Part shown: piece by piece, positions 15,548 to 24,469 of the stretch
Layout of the letters: every line of letters begins with the position of its first letter
How positions within the stretch are numbered: the stretch's first letter is position 1
NCBI GenBank assembly: GCA_964635055.1
Contig: CAZWMT010000015.1
Span: forward strand, 56,233 to 120,232
Source of the DNA: JAEUJM01 sp964635055
GTDB taxonomy: Bacteria; Actinomycetota; Acidimicrobiia; Acidimicrobiales; DATDAH01
Length of the DNA: 64,000 bases
Direction: 5' to 3'
The notes under the pieces: generated by a model
Seen by the model: only the letters and a program-made list of their open reading frames with translations
Database searches by the model: none
Told to the model about the DNA's origin: nothing
Made by a program: the position numbers and the translations under genes

Positions 15548-16815
15548 ACCTCGACGACATGATCATCCTCAGCATCGACGACCACGTCGTCGAGCCGCCG
15601 GACCTCTTCGACGGCCACCTGCCCGCCGCCTACCGCGACCGGGCGCCGCGCCTGGTGCGTGACGCCGACGGCAAGGAGCACTGGGAGTTCGAGGGCAAGG
15701 AGTTCGGCATCTTCGGGCTCAACGCCACCGTCTCGTGGCCCAAGGAGGAGTGGGGCCTCAACCCCAGCGCGCTGGCCGAGATGCGCCCTGCCGCCTACCT
15801 GGTGGACCAGCGCATCGACGACATGAACCGCAACGGGGTGCTGGCGTCGATGTGCTTCCCGAGCCTGCCCGGCTTCAGCGGGCGCCGCTTCCAGGAGGCC
15901 GACGACAAGGACCTCGCCCTCGTGATGCTCAAGGCCTACAACGACTGGAGCATCGACGAGTGGTGCGCCTCGCACCCAGGCCGCTTCATGCCCCTTGCGA
16001 TCGGACCCGCCTGGGACATGGACGAGATGGTGGCCGAGCTCAAGCGGGTGTCGGCCAAGGGCTGCCGGGCGGTCAGCATGCCCGAGCTGCCCCACATCCA
16101 GGGCCTGCCCAGCTACCAGAGCGACTACTGGGATCCCTTCTTCCGGGCGGTGTGCGACGAGGGGATGGTGATGTGCCTGCACATCGGCATGGGGCTCGAC
16201 GCCATCGACATGGGCCCCGACTTCTCCATGGACAACTTCATGGTGCTCGCCACCCAGGTCACGGTGCTGGCGGTGCAGGATCTGCTGTGGGGGCCGGCCA
16301 TGCGCGCCTACCCCGAGCTGAGGATCGCCTTCTCCGAGGGTGGCATCGGCTGGATGCCGTTCCTGATGGACCGGGTCGATCGCCACTACGAGAACCAGAA
16401 GTGGACCGGCCAGGACTTCGGCGGGAAGCTGCCGAGCGAGGTGTTCCGCGAGCACAGCCTGGCCTGCTTCATCTCCGACCCGACCTCGCTGAAGCTCTAC
16501 GCCGACATCGGGATCGACAACATCGCCTTCGAGACCGACTACCCCCACTCGGACTCGCTGTGGCCCGACGCGCCCGAGGTGCTGCTCGAGCAGTGCAACG
16601 GCGCTGGCCTGTCCGACGAGGACATCGACAAGATCAGCTGGAAGAACGCAGCCCGGTTCTGCGACCACGACCCGTTCGCGGTGATCCCGCGCGAGCAGGC
16701 CACGGTGGGCGCGCTCCGTGCCCAGGCGACCGACGTCGACACGTCGACGGTCTCGCGGGCCGAGTGGCGGGCCCGCTACGAGGCCGACCCGACCTACGAG
16801 GTGGCGCCGGCATGA
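15544..16815 (+). CDS. Amidohydrolase-2 family metal-dependent hydrolase 1
   Basis: A 423-residue TIM-barrel protein of the amidohydrolase-2 (ACMSD-like) type, which performs hydrolysis or decarboxylation, often on ring-cleavage or cyclic products. The N-terminal SIDDHVVEPPDLFDGHLP carries a D-D-H-V-x-E motif in place of the plain HxH. MCLHIGMGLD supplies the next metal-ligand His, and ETDYPHSDSLWPD the terminal Asp/His pair typical of the subgroup. Its start overlaps the thiolase stop (ATGA). A longer C-terminal extension (residues about 385-423) is less conserved. A second family member lies at 18622. Confidence 0.85.
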   Translation: MNLDDMIILSIDDHVVEPPDLFDGHLPAAYRDRAPRLVRDADGKEHWEFEGKEFGIFGLNATVSWPKEEWGLNPSALAEMRPAAYLVDQRIDDMNRNGVLASMCFPSLPGFSGRRFQEADDKDLALVMLKAYNDWSIDEWCASHPGRFMPLAIGPAWDMDEMVAELKRVSAKGCRAVSMPELPHIQGLPSYQSDYWDPFFRAVCDEGMVMCLHIGMGLDAIDMGPDFSMDNFMVLATQVTVLAVQDLLWGPAMRAYPELRIAFSEGGIGWMPFLMDRVDRHYENQKWTGQDFGGKLPSEVFREHSLACFISDPTSLKLYADIGIDNIAFETDYPHSDSLWPDAPEVLLEQCNGAGLSDEDIDKISWKNAARFCDHDPFAVIPREQATVGALRAQATDVDTSTVSRAEWRARYEADPTYEVAPA

Positions 16816-16846
16816 GCCGCCCGCCGACCCACGGCAGGATGCGGGG

Positions 16847-17629
16847 ATGAGCTACACCATCGACCTCGAGGGCCGGCGGGCGCTGATCACGGGCGCCGGC
16901 CAGGGCATCGGACTGACCATCGCCCACGCGCTGGCCGAGGCGGGCGCCTCCCTCGTGATCAACGACGTGCGGGCCGAGCAGGCCGACGCGGCCGTGGCGG
17001 AGCTTCAGGCCGCCGGCGCCGACGCCGTCGCACTGCCCTTCGACGTCACCGACTGGGACGACGTGTCGTCGGCCGTCGCGGGGTGCGGCGAAGTCGACAT
17101 CCTGGTCAACAACGCTGGCAACGCCGGGACCGAGGGCTACGGCAACATCGCCGACTTCGTCGACTCCGATCCCTCGGACTGGCAGCCCTTCTTCGCCGTC
17201 AACCTCTTCGGCGTCATGCACTGCACGAAGGCGGCGCTGCCGTCGATGATCGACGGTGGGTGGGGGCGGGTGATCACGATCGTCTCGGACGCCGCCCGCT
17301 TCGGGAACGCCAAGCTGGCGCCCTACGCGGCCGCCAAGGCCGGCGCCGCGGGCTTCTCCCGCTCGATCGCCCGCGAGGTCGGCCGTCACGGGATCACGGT
17401 GAACTGCGTCAGCCTCGGGAACATCCTCACGCCGAACATGCCGGCGCCCGACGTCGAGTCCGAAGCGGGCCAGGCGCGGGAGAAGGCGTTCCTCAAGCCC
17501 TACGTGGTCCGCCGCCGGGGGAGCCCGGACGACGTCGCCCCGATGGTGGCCTACCTGGCCAGCCCGTACGCCGACTGGATCACCGGCCAGACCTATGGCG
17601 TCGACGGTGGCTACGTCTTCGGCCTCTGA
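16847..17629 (+). CDS. Short-chain dehydrogenase/reductase (SDR) 3
   Basis: Classical SDR of 260 residues: TGAGQGIG near residue 15, VNNAGNAG, Ser in TIVSDAARFG and YAAAK (YxxxK), with ITGQTYGVDGG at the C-terminus. An Asp in NDVR after beta-2 suggests NAD(H). It is 31 bp downstream of the amidohydrolase and 4 bp or less from the next dehydrogenase, so it sits in the same transcription unit. Confidence 0.9.
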   Translation: MSYTIDLEGRRALITGAGQGIGLTIAHALAEAGASLVINDVRAEQADAAVAELQAAGADAVALPFDVTDWDDVSSAVAGCGEVDILVNNAGNAGTEGYGNIADFVDSDPSDWQPFFAVNLFGVMHCTKAALPSMIDGGWGRVITIVSDAARFGNAKLAPYAAAKAGAAGFSRSIAREVGRHGITVNCVSLGNILTPNMPAPDVESEAGQAREKAFLKPYVVRRRGSPDDVAPMVAYLASPYADWITGQTYGVDGGYVFGL

Positions 17630-17633
17630 GCCC

Positions 17634-18533
17634 GTGGCCGGTCGATCGCCGGCCACTGGCGCGCCGGCCGCCGAGGGCCCGGTCGAGACCGTCGGCTTCA
17701 TCGGTCTCGGGCACATGGGCGGGGCGATGGCGCAGCGGCTCGTCGACGCCGGCTGGGCGACGGTGCTCTGGGCCCGTCGTCCTGAGGTCCTCGACGCCTT
17801 CTCCGCTGCGAACGTCGAGGTCGCCGCCACCCCCGCCGCCCTGGCCGCCGCCGCCGACCTGGTCGGTGTGTGCGTGTGGGCCGACGACGACGTGCGCGAG
17901 GTGGTCGCCGGCGAGGACGGCCTCCTCGCCGGCAGCCGACCCGGCACCGTGATCGTCATCCACTCGACGGTGGAGCCAGCGACCTGTCGTGCGCTGGCCG
18001 CGCTCGCCGCGGCCCGCGGCGTCGCCCTGCTGGACGCCCCGGTCAGCGGTGGTCGTGACGTCGCCCTCGAGGGCAAGCTCACCGTGGCCGTCGGCGGCGA
18101 CCTGCAGACGCTTCAGCGCTGCCGGCCGGTGCTGGCCGCCTTCGCCGACACGGTCGTCGCCCTCGGCGACGTCGGCGCCGGCCAGGTGGCCAAGCTGCTC
18201 AACAACGCGCTGCTCGCCGCCAACCTCACCGTCGCCGACGACGCACTCACGCTCGGCGAGGCGCTCGGCCTCGACCCCGTGGCGCTGGCGCCGTTCCTCG
18301 CCGACGGATCGGGCCGCAGCTATGGCCTCGGGGTGGCGGCGCGGGCGCGCACCACGCCCGCGACCCGCCAGGCCGCACGGCCGGCGCTCGACAAGGACCT
18401 GTCCCGCCTACGGGCCGCGATGGCACCGGACGGGGCCGACGCCGGCGCCGCCGTCGACGACCCCACGCCGCTCCTCCGCGACGCCGCCGAGGCCATCCGT
18501 CGGCTCGGCGACCCACCGCCGGGATGGGCCTGA
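17634..18533 (+). CDS. 3-Hydroxyisobutyrate dehydrogenase-like NAD(P)-dependent oxidoreductase
   Basis: A beta-hydroxyacid dehydrogenase of about 299 residues. The N-terminal Rossmann motif GFIGLGHMGGAMAQRL, the substrate motif DAPVSGGRDVALEGKLTVAVGG and the catalytic Lys in GAGQVAKLLNNAL are all present. It probably oxidises a 3-hydroxyacid to its semialdehyde or ketone. The GTG at 17634, just after the SDR stop, is chosen since it gives a normal-length N-terminus; an in-frame ATG at 17595 would overlap the SDR by 35 bp and add 13 residues. Confidence 0.87.
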   Translation: MAGRSPATGAPAAEGPVETVGFIGLGHMGGAMAQRLVDAGWATVLWARRPEVLDAFSAANVEVAATPAALAAAADLVGVCVWADDDVREVVAGEDGLLAGSRPGTVIVIHSTVEPATCRALAALAAARGVALLDAPVSGGRDVALEGKLTVAVGGDLQTLQRCRPVLAAFADTVVALGDVGAGQVAKLLNNALLAANLTVADDALTLGEALGLDPVALAPFLADGSGRSYGLGVAARARTTPATRQAARPALDKDLSRLRAAMAPDGADAGAAVDDPTPLLRDAAEAIRRLGDPPPGWA

Positions 18534-18621
18534 CCATGACCGCCGATCTCCCTCGTCGCCGGCACTCGCCACACGACGTCCGTCGTACGACACCCCAACT
18601 GGTCCCACGCAAGGAGCACCC

Positions 18622-19884
18622 ATGAGCCCCACCCCGATCGACTTCCCGATCTACGACGCCGACAACCACATGTACGAGACGCGAGAGGCCTTCACCAAGC
18701 ACCTGCCGCCCGAGTACGCCGGCGTCATCAAGTACGTGGAGGTGAACGGCCGCACCAAGATCGCGGTCAAGAACGTCATCTCCGACTACATCCCGAACCC
18801 CACCTTCGAGGTGGTCGCCCGGCCCGGCGCGCAGCAGGACTACTTCATGCAGGGCAACCCGGAGGGGAAGTCACCGCGGGAGATCTTCGGCGAGCCGATG
18901 CGGGCCGAGGAGGCCTTCTTCTCGCCGGGGCCGCGCCTCGAGCGGATGGACGAGCTCGGCATCGACCGGTCGATCATGTGGCCCACGCTGGCGAGCCTGC
19001 TGGAGGAGCGCCTGAGCGACGATCCGAAGGCGACCCACGTCGTCATCCACGCCCTCAACCAGTGGATGCACGAGCAGTGGACCTTCGACTACGAGGACCG
19101 GATCTTCGCCACGCCGGTCATCACCCTCCCCATCGTCGACCGGGCCATCGAGGAACTCGAGTGGGTGGTCGAGCGGGGCGCCAAGATCGTGTTGATCCGC
19201 CCGGCGCCGGTCCCCGGCTTCGAAGGCACCCGCTCGTTCGCGTTGCCCGAGTTCGACCCCTTCTGGGAGAAGGTCGTCGAGGCGGGCATCGCCGTCGGCA
19301 TGCACGCGTCGGACGACGGGGCCACGAAGTACCTCAACGTCTGGGAGGGCTCGGGCGGCGGCGAGTACCTGCCCTTCAAGGGCCAGAACGCGTTCGAGCA
19401 GGTCTTCCGCAGCTACCACCGCGGCATCCAGGACGCCATGCAGTCGGCCATCTGCCACGGCCTGTTCACGCGGTTCCCGTCGCTACGGGTCCTGCCCGTC
19501 GAGAACGGCTCGCGCTGGGTCGGCCCGCTCCTCGACGCCCTCGCCCACACGTACGAGCGGCACCCGAAGTCGTTCGACGAGGATCCCCTCGCCGTGTTCC
19601 GCCGCAACGTCTGGGTGCACCCGTTCCACGAGGACGACCCGCTGGACATCGTCCGGCTGATCGGCGCCGACCGGGTGCTGTTCGGCTCGGACTACCCGCA
19701 CCCGGAGGGGCTCGCCCAGCCGACCAGCTACGTCGACCGCCTGGCCGGCCTGTCCCACGACGACATCGCCGAGGTGGGACGCTCGCCGGCTCAACGCAGG
19801 TGGGGGAGCACCTCGTCGGCGAAGTGGCGCAGGTCGTCGATGCCGTCGATCGCCACTTGGAGGGTGTGGACGCCGAGGTCCTGA
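18622..19884 (+). CDS. Amidohydrolase-2 family metal-dependent hydrolase 2 with aberrant 3' end
   Basis: An ACMSD-like amidohydrolase with AAGGAG 9 nt before the ATG. Family features are IYDADNHMYETREAF (D-N-H in place of HxH), VGMHASDDG with a metal-ligand His and VLFGSDYPHPEGLAQP with the terminal Asp/His pair. Homologues normally end soon after a H-D-D-I-A-E-V-M-R helix. Here the frame continues after IAEV with about 34 low-complexity, Arg/Ser/Trp-rich residues that are read antisense over the 3' end of the LLM gene. The native C-terminus is probably lost, by deletion or frameshift near 19775. The catalytic core is intact. Confidence 0.8.
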   Translation: MSPTPIDFPIYDADNHMYETREAFTKHLPPEYAGVIKYVEVNGRTKIAVKNVISDYIPNPTFEVVARPGAQQDYFMQGNPEGKSPREIFGEPMRAEEAFFSPGPRLERMDELGIDRSIMWPTLASLLEERLSDDPKATHVVIHALNQWMHEQWTFDYEDRIFATPVITLPIVDRAIEELEWVVERGAKIVLIRPAPVPGFEGTRSFALPEFDPFWEKVVEAGIAVGMHASDDGATKYLNVWEGSGGGEYLPFKGQNAFEQVFRSYHRGIQDAMQSAICHGLFTRFPSLRVLPVENGSRWVGPLLDALAHTYERHPKSFDEDPLAVFRRNVWVHPFHEDDPLDIVRLIGADRVLFGSDYPHPEGLAQPTSYVDRLAGLSHDDIAEVGRSPAQRRWGSTSSAKWRRSSMPSIATWRVWTPRS

Positions 19885-20663
19885 TAGCCGCGCAGGTCGT
19901 CCGCGCTGCGGGAATGCGGTGGCGCGGCGCAGTGGACGGCGAGCGACGAGGGCTCCCGGTCGTACCGGGCGAGGGCGGCGTGCACCTTCTCCAACAGTTC
20001 GGCCAGGCGGTCGGTCGACATCGCCGCGGTGATCCAGCCGTCGCCGAGCCGGGCGGCCCGGTCGATGGCGGCGCCGCTGTGGCCGCCGACCAGGATGGGG
20101 ATAGGCCGCTGCACGGGTCGAGGCTCGGGGTCCATGGGGGGGAGGTCCCAGAACTCCCCGTGGAACTCCACGTGGTCGCCCGGCGCGGTCCAGATCGCCC
20201 GGAGGAGGGCGATGGCCTCGTCGACCCGGGCCCCCCGCCGGTCCCACGCCTCGTTCATGGCGTCGGCCTCCTCCTTCAGCCAGCCGGCGCCGACCCCGAA
20301 CACGAGGCGACCGTTCGCGTACTGGTCGATGGTCGCCAGCTGCCGGGCCAGCAGCACGGTGTTGCGGATGGGCAGGACGGCCACGGCGCTGCCGATGGTG
20401 ATGCGCTCGGTGATCCCGGCGACGAAGGCCAGCGTGGTCATCAGCTCGTAGTTCGGGGACAGCAACTCGGACACCGCGTCGTCGTCGATCTTGGCCGGCT
20501 CCCGGGGCAGCACGTACTCGGACTCGACCCGTTGGGGCATCACGACGTGGTCGACGCCCCAGACCGAGTCGTACCCCAGTTCGTCCGCGGCGACGCACCA
20601 CTCGCGCACGAACGCCGGCGTCGCCCGCCGGCCGGTGTGGGGGATGCGGACGCCGATCTCCAC
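19791..20663 (-). CDS. LLM-class F420-dependent oxidoreductase 2
   Basis: A 290-residue luciferase-like protein: MEIGVRIPHTGRRATPAF, L-G-Y-D-S-V-W-G-V-D-H, ITIGSAVAVLPIRNTVLLA, and GRLVFGVGAGWLKEEADAM, which is close to the TIGR03619-type F420 subfamily pattern. It lies 2 bp downstream of a SnoaL-like gene and is the last gene of a minus-strand operon of DUF2889 protein, SDR, SnoaL-like protein and LLM. Its final 94 bp overlap the aberrant tail of the convergent amidohydrolase. Confidence 0.88.
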   Translation of the reverse strand: MEIGVRIPHTGRRATPAFVREWCVAADELGYDSVWGVDHVVMPQRVESEYVLPREPAKIDDDAVSELLSPNYELMTTLAFVAGITERITIGSAVAVLPIRNTVLLARQLATIDQYANGRLVFGVGAGWLKEEADAMNEAWDRRGARVDEAIALLRAIWTAPGDHVEFHGEFWDLPPMDPEPRPVQRPIPILVGGHSGAAIDRAARLGDGWITAAMSTDRLAELLEKVHAALARYDREPSSLAVHCAAPPHSRSADDLRGYQDLGVHTLQVAIDGIDDLRHFADEVLPHLR

Positions 20664-20665
20664 GG

Positions 20666-21250
20666 CTACTCCGCCGCCTGGGGCGGTGACGCCCAGAACG
20701 CCTCGAAGGTGGGGAAGGCCTCGGGCATCCGCCCGCCCCGCTTGGGCCCCGAGGCCTCGACCTCCGCCACGGTCCGTTCGGTCCCGTGCTCGGGATGCCC
20801 GAACTCCTGGTGGTAGAACGAGCGCACGCGCCGGCGGCGGAACAGCCAGGTCCCCTCGATCCGCTCGTAGGTGTCCCAGTAGGCGAGGGCTTCGTCGAAC
20901 CAGTGGTCGGGCTCGACGACGTGGTGCTTCGCCACGCAGTAGACGACCCCGTGGGCGCGGTCGGGGAGCCCGTCGCCGCCGTGGTCTCCGTCGCCATCGT
21001 CGCTGTCGAAGTCGATGACGTGGTTGCCCACGAAGTGCATCGAGGCGTGGAACTTCCGCAGAGACTGGTCGTAGAAGCGCCTCACGCCCTCGCGCCCGGG
21101 CCCGTAGCGACCGTTGTCGACGTCCGGCGCGAACAGGTCGGCCAGGGCATCGAGGTCCTTGCCGTCCACGGCCAGTGCGTACCGCTCGGCCAACCGGCGG
21201 ATGGCGTCGCGGGCGAGCAGTTCGCCCATCGCGTCCATGGTCGGGGTCAT
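20666..21250 (-). CDS. SnoaL-like / NTF2-fold protein 2
   Basis: A 194-residue NTF2-like protein. RDAIRRLAERYALAVDGKDLDALADLFAPDV and the GREGVRRFYDQSL, FVGNHVIDFD and WDTYERIEGTWLFRRRRV segments are diagnostic for SnoaL-4-type domains. The ATG at 21250 follows GGTCCGAGG and leaves a 16-bp gap to the SDR stop; a GTG-type start further up would overlap the SDR. The role is probably a dehydratase, isomerase or carrier in the same pathway. Confidence 0.83.
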   Translation of the reverse strand: MTPTMDAMGELLARDAIRRLAERYALAVDGKDLDALADLFAPDVDNGRYGPGREGVRRFYDQSLRKFHASMHFVGNHVIDFDSDDGDGDHGGDGLPDRAHGVVYCVAKHHVVEPDHWFDEALAYWDTYERIEGTWLFRRRRVRSFYHQEFGHPEHGTERTVAEVEASGPKRGGRMPEAFPTFEAFWASPPQAAE

Positions 21251-21266
21251 CCTCGGACCGACGACC

Positions 21267-22079
21267 TCAGCCCCTGGGCTGCACACGGCCGCCGGTCGAG
21301 TCCTCCGGGATGGTGGCCACCATGCCGCCGTCCACCAGGACGTCGCTGCCGGTCATGAAGGACGCGCCGTCCGAGGTGAGGAAGGCGACCACCGCGGCGA
21401 CCTCCTCCGGCCGGCCCCGGCGGCCGAGCGGGCTGTCCTTGATGATGTCCGCCATGATCGGGTGGCGGGACTCGTCGAGGCGGTTCATGGGCGTGTCGTT
21501 GATGCCGGGAGAGACCGAGAGGATGCGGGCGCCCCGGGCGCCCCAGGCGGCGCACAGCCGTCGGGCGGTGCGGTGGACGCCCCGCTTGGACACCGGGTAG
21601 GCGAACTGCGGCGCGTCGGGGTCGAGCCCGAGCTCGACGATGGCGTCGAAGAAGCGGTCGGACAGCGGGTCGTCCAGCACGGCCATCAGCGCGGGGTTGT
21701 CGGGCACCCGGTAGCCCGACATCGACGCGAACAGGACGGCCACCGAGCCGGGACCGAGCTTCGGCTCGACGGCGGCGAGCACCCGGGCGGTGCCGATCAG
21801 GTTCACCTCGAAGATGCGCCGACCGTCGGCCATGGAGCCGGAGAGGCCGGCGGTCTGCACGAGGGCGCCGAGCTCGTCGATGCCGGCGACGAGGGCGTCG
21901 ACCTGGCCTTGATCGGTGACGTCGCAGACGGCGGCGGTCACGTGGTCGCCGAGCTCCGCAGCGACTGCCTCGACCGCCTCCAGGTTCCGGTCGGCGACGA
22001 CGAGGGAACCCCGGTCGGCGATTGCCCTCGCCACGGCCGTGCCCATGCCCGAGCCCGCGCCGATCACCACGTTCGTCAT
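21267..22079 (-). CDS. Short-chain dehydrogenase/reductase (SDR) 4
   Basis: An SDR of 270 residues with a shortened N-terminus that begins directly at the Rossmann strand: MTNVVIGAGSGMGTAVARAIA. NNAG is replaced by QTAG, and the catalytic region is ASMSGYR with YPVSK. The extended middle loop (DDPLSDRFFDAIVELGLDP) resembles divergent SDRs such as 3-alpha-hydroxysteroid dehydrogenase/carbonyl reductase types. The ATG overlaps the upstream DUF2889 stop by 4 bp. Confidence 0.87.
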   Translation of the reverse strand: MTNVVIGAGSGMGTAVARAIADRGSLVVADRNLEAVEAVAAELGDHVTAAVCDVTDQGQVDALVAGIDELGALVQTAGLSGSMADGRRIFEVNLIGTARVLAAVEPKLGPGSVAVLFASMSGYRVPDNPALMAVLDDPLSDRFFDAIVELGLDPDAPQFAYPVSKRGVHRTARRLCAAWGARGARILSVSPGINDTPMNRLDESRHPIMADIIKDSPLGRRGRPEEVAAVVAFLTSDGASFMTGSDVLVDGGMVATIPEDSTGGRVQPRG

Positions 22080-23117
22080 TGCCGCTCCTCGACCTGGGTC
22101 TGCACGGTCTCATGTTGCCCCTGCGCCGAGGGCGGTGGCGCGGTGGACAGGTGGCGCTCGAGCTCGTCGAGCAGGGCGCCGACCGCCTCGAGCGCGCGGA
22201 GCGAGTCGTTGAGGTGGGTGCAGCTCGCCGGGCCGGTCAACGTGGCCGACACCCGGTCCCGGAGGCCGATCGTGGGGGTGCCGACGACGCTTGCGGCGCT
22301 GGCCGCGGCGGCGGGGCACTCCGGGAAGGGCAGCCGCCCGGGTACGGCGCCGGCCGCCACGAACCGGTGGGTGTCCCGATCCAGCTCGGCCTGCACGCCG
22401 TACTCGTGGACCGCGCTGGCGACGCCGCTGCCGTCGACGTAGCTGTCCTGCAGGTAGGTGTCGACGTGCGCGGCGCCGTCCTCGATCCACAGGTCGAGCC
22501 GGCGCAGGCGGCGCGTGGACCGAGCCACGTCGGGAGCGAGGGGGTGCCAGGCGACGGGGTCGTCGTCCCGCGACGCACGAGCGGGTGGCGGGCCGATGGT
22601 CAGCGGCGGGCCCAGGTCGGTGAAGCCCTGGACGGCGAAGCCGTCGGCCACCCAGCCGGCGCAGACGTCCACGGGAGGCATCCGACCGGGAGCCCCCGAG
22701 GCTGACCCCCTCGGCCCGCAGCACCCGCCCGCTCAGCAGCAGGGCGATCGGGAGGTCGTCGAGCACCTGGTGGCGCAGGGTGTGCGCGGCCCGGTCGTCG
22801 GGGAGGAGCTCGCCCATGGCCCGGCGGAAGCCGGAGTAGGCGACGGTCCCGACGAGGGTGTCGCCGCCCGGGAGCACCGGCTCGGCGTCGAGGGAGGCGA
22901 TCCGGCCGTCCGCGAAGTCCACCTCGACGTCGATGCGGACCTCCGCCAGCACCATCGTGTCGCCGTCGGGGGTGGTGAGGAGGTCACGACCGAGACAGCG
23001 GGCCAGCACCGGGCCGTCCAGGCCTTGCGGGCGGGTGGACACCTGGGAGGTGGTCCGGCGGATCGAGCCGGGCCGCCGCGCTGGTGTCGCGGTTGGCAGG
23101 GCGGGGTTCGATCCCAT
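22076..23117 (-). pseudogene. DUF2889-like gene with a +1 frameshift in a G5 run
   Basis: Two frames together give one DUF2889-like protein of about 346 residues. The first (start ATG 23117) covers GRDLLTTPDGDTMVLAEVRID, GDTLVGTVAYSGFRRAMGEL and VLDDLPIALLLSGRVLRAEG. The second begins near VDVCAGWVADGFAVQGF and runs to the stop at 22076. Removing one G from the five-G run (plus-strand C5 at 22693-22697) restores a continuous frame through SLGAPGRMPPVDVCAGW. It may be a genuine mutation or a sequencing error. DUF2889 is often found next to acyl-CoA and steroid-type catabolic genes; no biochemical role can be given. It would be the first gene of a minus-strand operon starting at operator site D. 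Confidence 0.72.
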
Positions 23118-23162
23118 CGACGAGCACGCTACGGCACCGGATCGCTGGCCGCGCGGCCAAAG

Positions 23163-23178
23163 TGGCAGTAGACTGTCA
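23163..23178. promoter_or_regulatory. Operator site D (TGGCAGT-AG-ACTGTCA)
   Basis: Arms match at 6 of 7 positions, and the symmetry extends outward to AAGTG...CACTT. It lies between the divergent DUF2889 gene (start 23117) and the Rieske gene, whose ATG is only 3 bp from the site. One site could therefore control both transcription units. Confidence 0.65.
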
Positions 23179-23181
23179 CTT

Positions 23182-23499
23182 ATGGCGTTCGAGCGGGTCT
23201 GTGCCGCCGCCGACCTCGTAGAAGGCGACATGGCCGCCTTCTACGTCGAGGGCGTCGAGGTGCTCGTCGTGCGCGACAAGGGCGGCGAGGTCCGCGCCAT
23301 GGACGGGATCTGCCCGCACGAGGACTACCCCTTGGTGCACGGTGACTTCGACGGCACCGTCCTCTACTGCGCCAACCACGGGTGGTGCTTCGACACCGCC
23401 ACCGGCCGTGGCATCAACCCACCGAGCAGCCGGCTCGAGCAGTTCGCCGTGAAGATCGACCGCGACGCGATCCTCGTCGACCCCGACGCCGGCCCATGA
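23182..23499 (+). CDS. Rieske [2Fe-2S] ferredoxin-like protein
   Basis: A 105-residue Rieske protein with the two cluster-binding motifs CPH (GICPHEDYPL) and C-x2-H (YCANHGWCFD). It carries no oxygenase catalytic domain, so it is most likely an electron carrier to an oxygenase; the P450 and Rieske-independent dioxygenases of the cluster are candidates only. The ATG lies 3 bp after operator site D, with no room for a Shine-Dalgarno downstream of it. Its stop overlaps the next start (ATGA). Confidence 0.9.
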   Translation: MAFERVCAAADLVEGDMAAFYVEGVEVLVVRDKGGEVRAMDGICPHEDYPLVHGDFDGTVLYCANHGWCFDTATGRGINPPSSRLEQFAVKIDRDAILVDPDAGP

Positions 23500-24401
23500 C
23501 CACGCTCGAGGGGCCCCGCTGCGCCGCCTGGGCGCGGGAGGTGGGCCTCGACCCGGCGGGCACGGCGCCCCGCACGGACGTGTTCGTCCTCGTGGAACAC
23601 CCGCTCCCGTGGCCGTCGGCGATCAGCGACGACCCCTTCCTGGCGGAGATCGAGCGGGTGGCTCGAGAAGCGGCGGGCCCGGAACGGACCGTGCGCGTCC
23701 AGGCCCTCGCTGTCGATGCGCCGACGACGGTCCGCAAGGTCGTGGTCTTCGCCACGGGACGCGGGCCCGTGCGCGGCTACGGCCGACTCGAGGGCGAGGG
23801 CCGGGCGGACGAACGGGTCACGATCGTCTCGACGCTCGTCGCCGCCGACCCGCCACCACCCACCCGCGGCGGCGTCACCGACGTGCTCGTGTGCACCCAC
23901 GGGACCCGCGACAGCTGTTGCGGATCACTGGGAACCCGGCTCTGGCAGACCGCGGAGCGGCGAGGCGTGCACCTCTGGCGCACGTCCCACACCGGTGGTC
24001 ATCGGTTCGCGCCCACCGCCATCACGTTCCCGGACGGCTGCTACTGGGCCTTCCTCGACCCCGCCAGCCTTCAAGGGATCGTGGATCAGACGCTTGCGCC
24101 CGACCTCGCGGTGACGCACCTGCGCGGCTGCGCGGCCTTCTCGCCGGTGGTCCAGGTTGCCGACCGGGCGATCTTCGCTTCGGAGGGATGGGACTGGCTG
24201 GCGTGCGCTCGATTCGGGGAGCAGCGGGGCCCGCGCCGCGTCGAGATCTGCTTCGAGACCGCGGCGCGGGTTCGGGGCGGTTACGACGTGTGCGTCGAGA
24301 ACCCACGGCAGATGCCGGTGCCGGACTGCGGCCACCTGCCCGGCCCGGAGTCCAAGGCGCAAGTCGAGTGGGCGGTCACGCGCGTCCAGGCCTGGTCGTA
24401 G
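23496..24401 (+). CDS. Sucrase/ferredoxin-like family protein
   Basis: A 301-residue protein of the sucrase/ferredoxin-like (Apd1-type, thioredoxin-fold 2Fe-2S) family. The segment DVLVCTHGTRDSCCGSLG, followed about 30 residues later by RTSHTGGHRFAPTAITFPDG, is the characteristic Cys/His cluster region. The family is redox-active but poorly characterised in bacteria. The 4-bp overlap with the Rieske gene suggests that the two are redox partners. Confidence 0.85.
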   Translation: MTTLEGPRCAAWAREVGLDPAGTAPRTDVFVLVEHPLPWPSAISDDPFLAEIERVAREAAGPERTVRVQALAVDAPTTVRKVVVFATGRGPVRGYGRLEGEGRADERVTIVSTLVAADPPPPTRGGVTDVLVCTHGTRDSCCGSLGTRLWQTAERRGVHLWRTSHTGGHRFAPTAITFPDGCYWAFLDPASLQGIVDQTLAPDLAVTHLRGCAAFSPVVQVADRAIFASEGWDWLACARFGEQRGPRRVEICFETAARVRGGYDVCVENPRQMPVPDCGHLPGPESKAQVEWAVTRVQAWS

Positions 24402-24469
24402 CAGGGGCCGCGTGAACAGGCCCTACCTTGCACGGTGCACGACGGGATTCGACCTCAGGGGGATTGACG

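Noticed and set aside
24429..24439. TGCACGGTGCA near the SDR 5 start as another cluster operator
   Set aside because: It does not match the TGACAGT consensus and is short enough to be chance.
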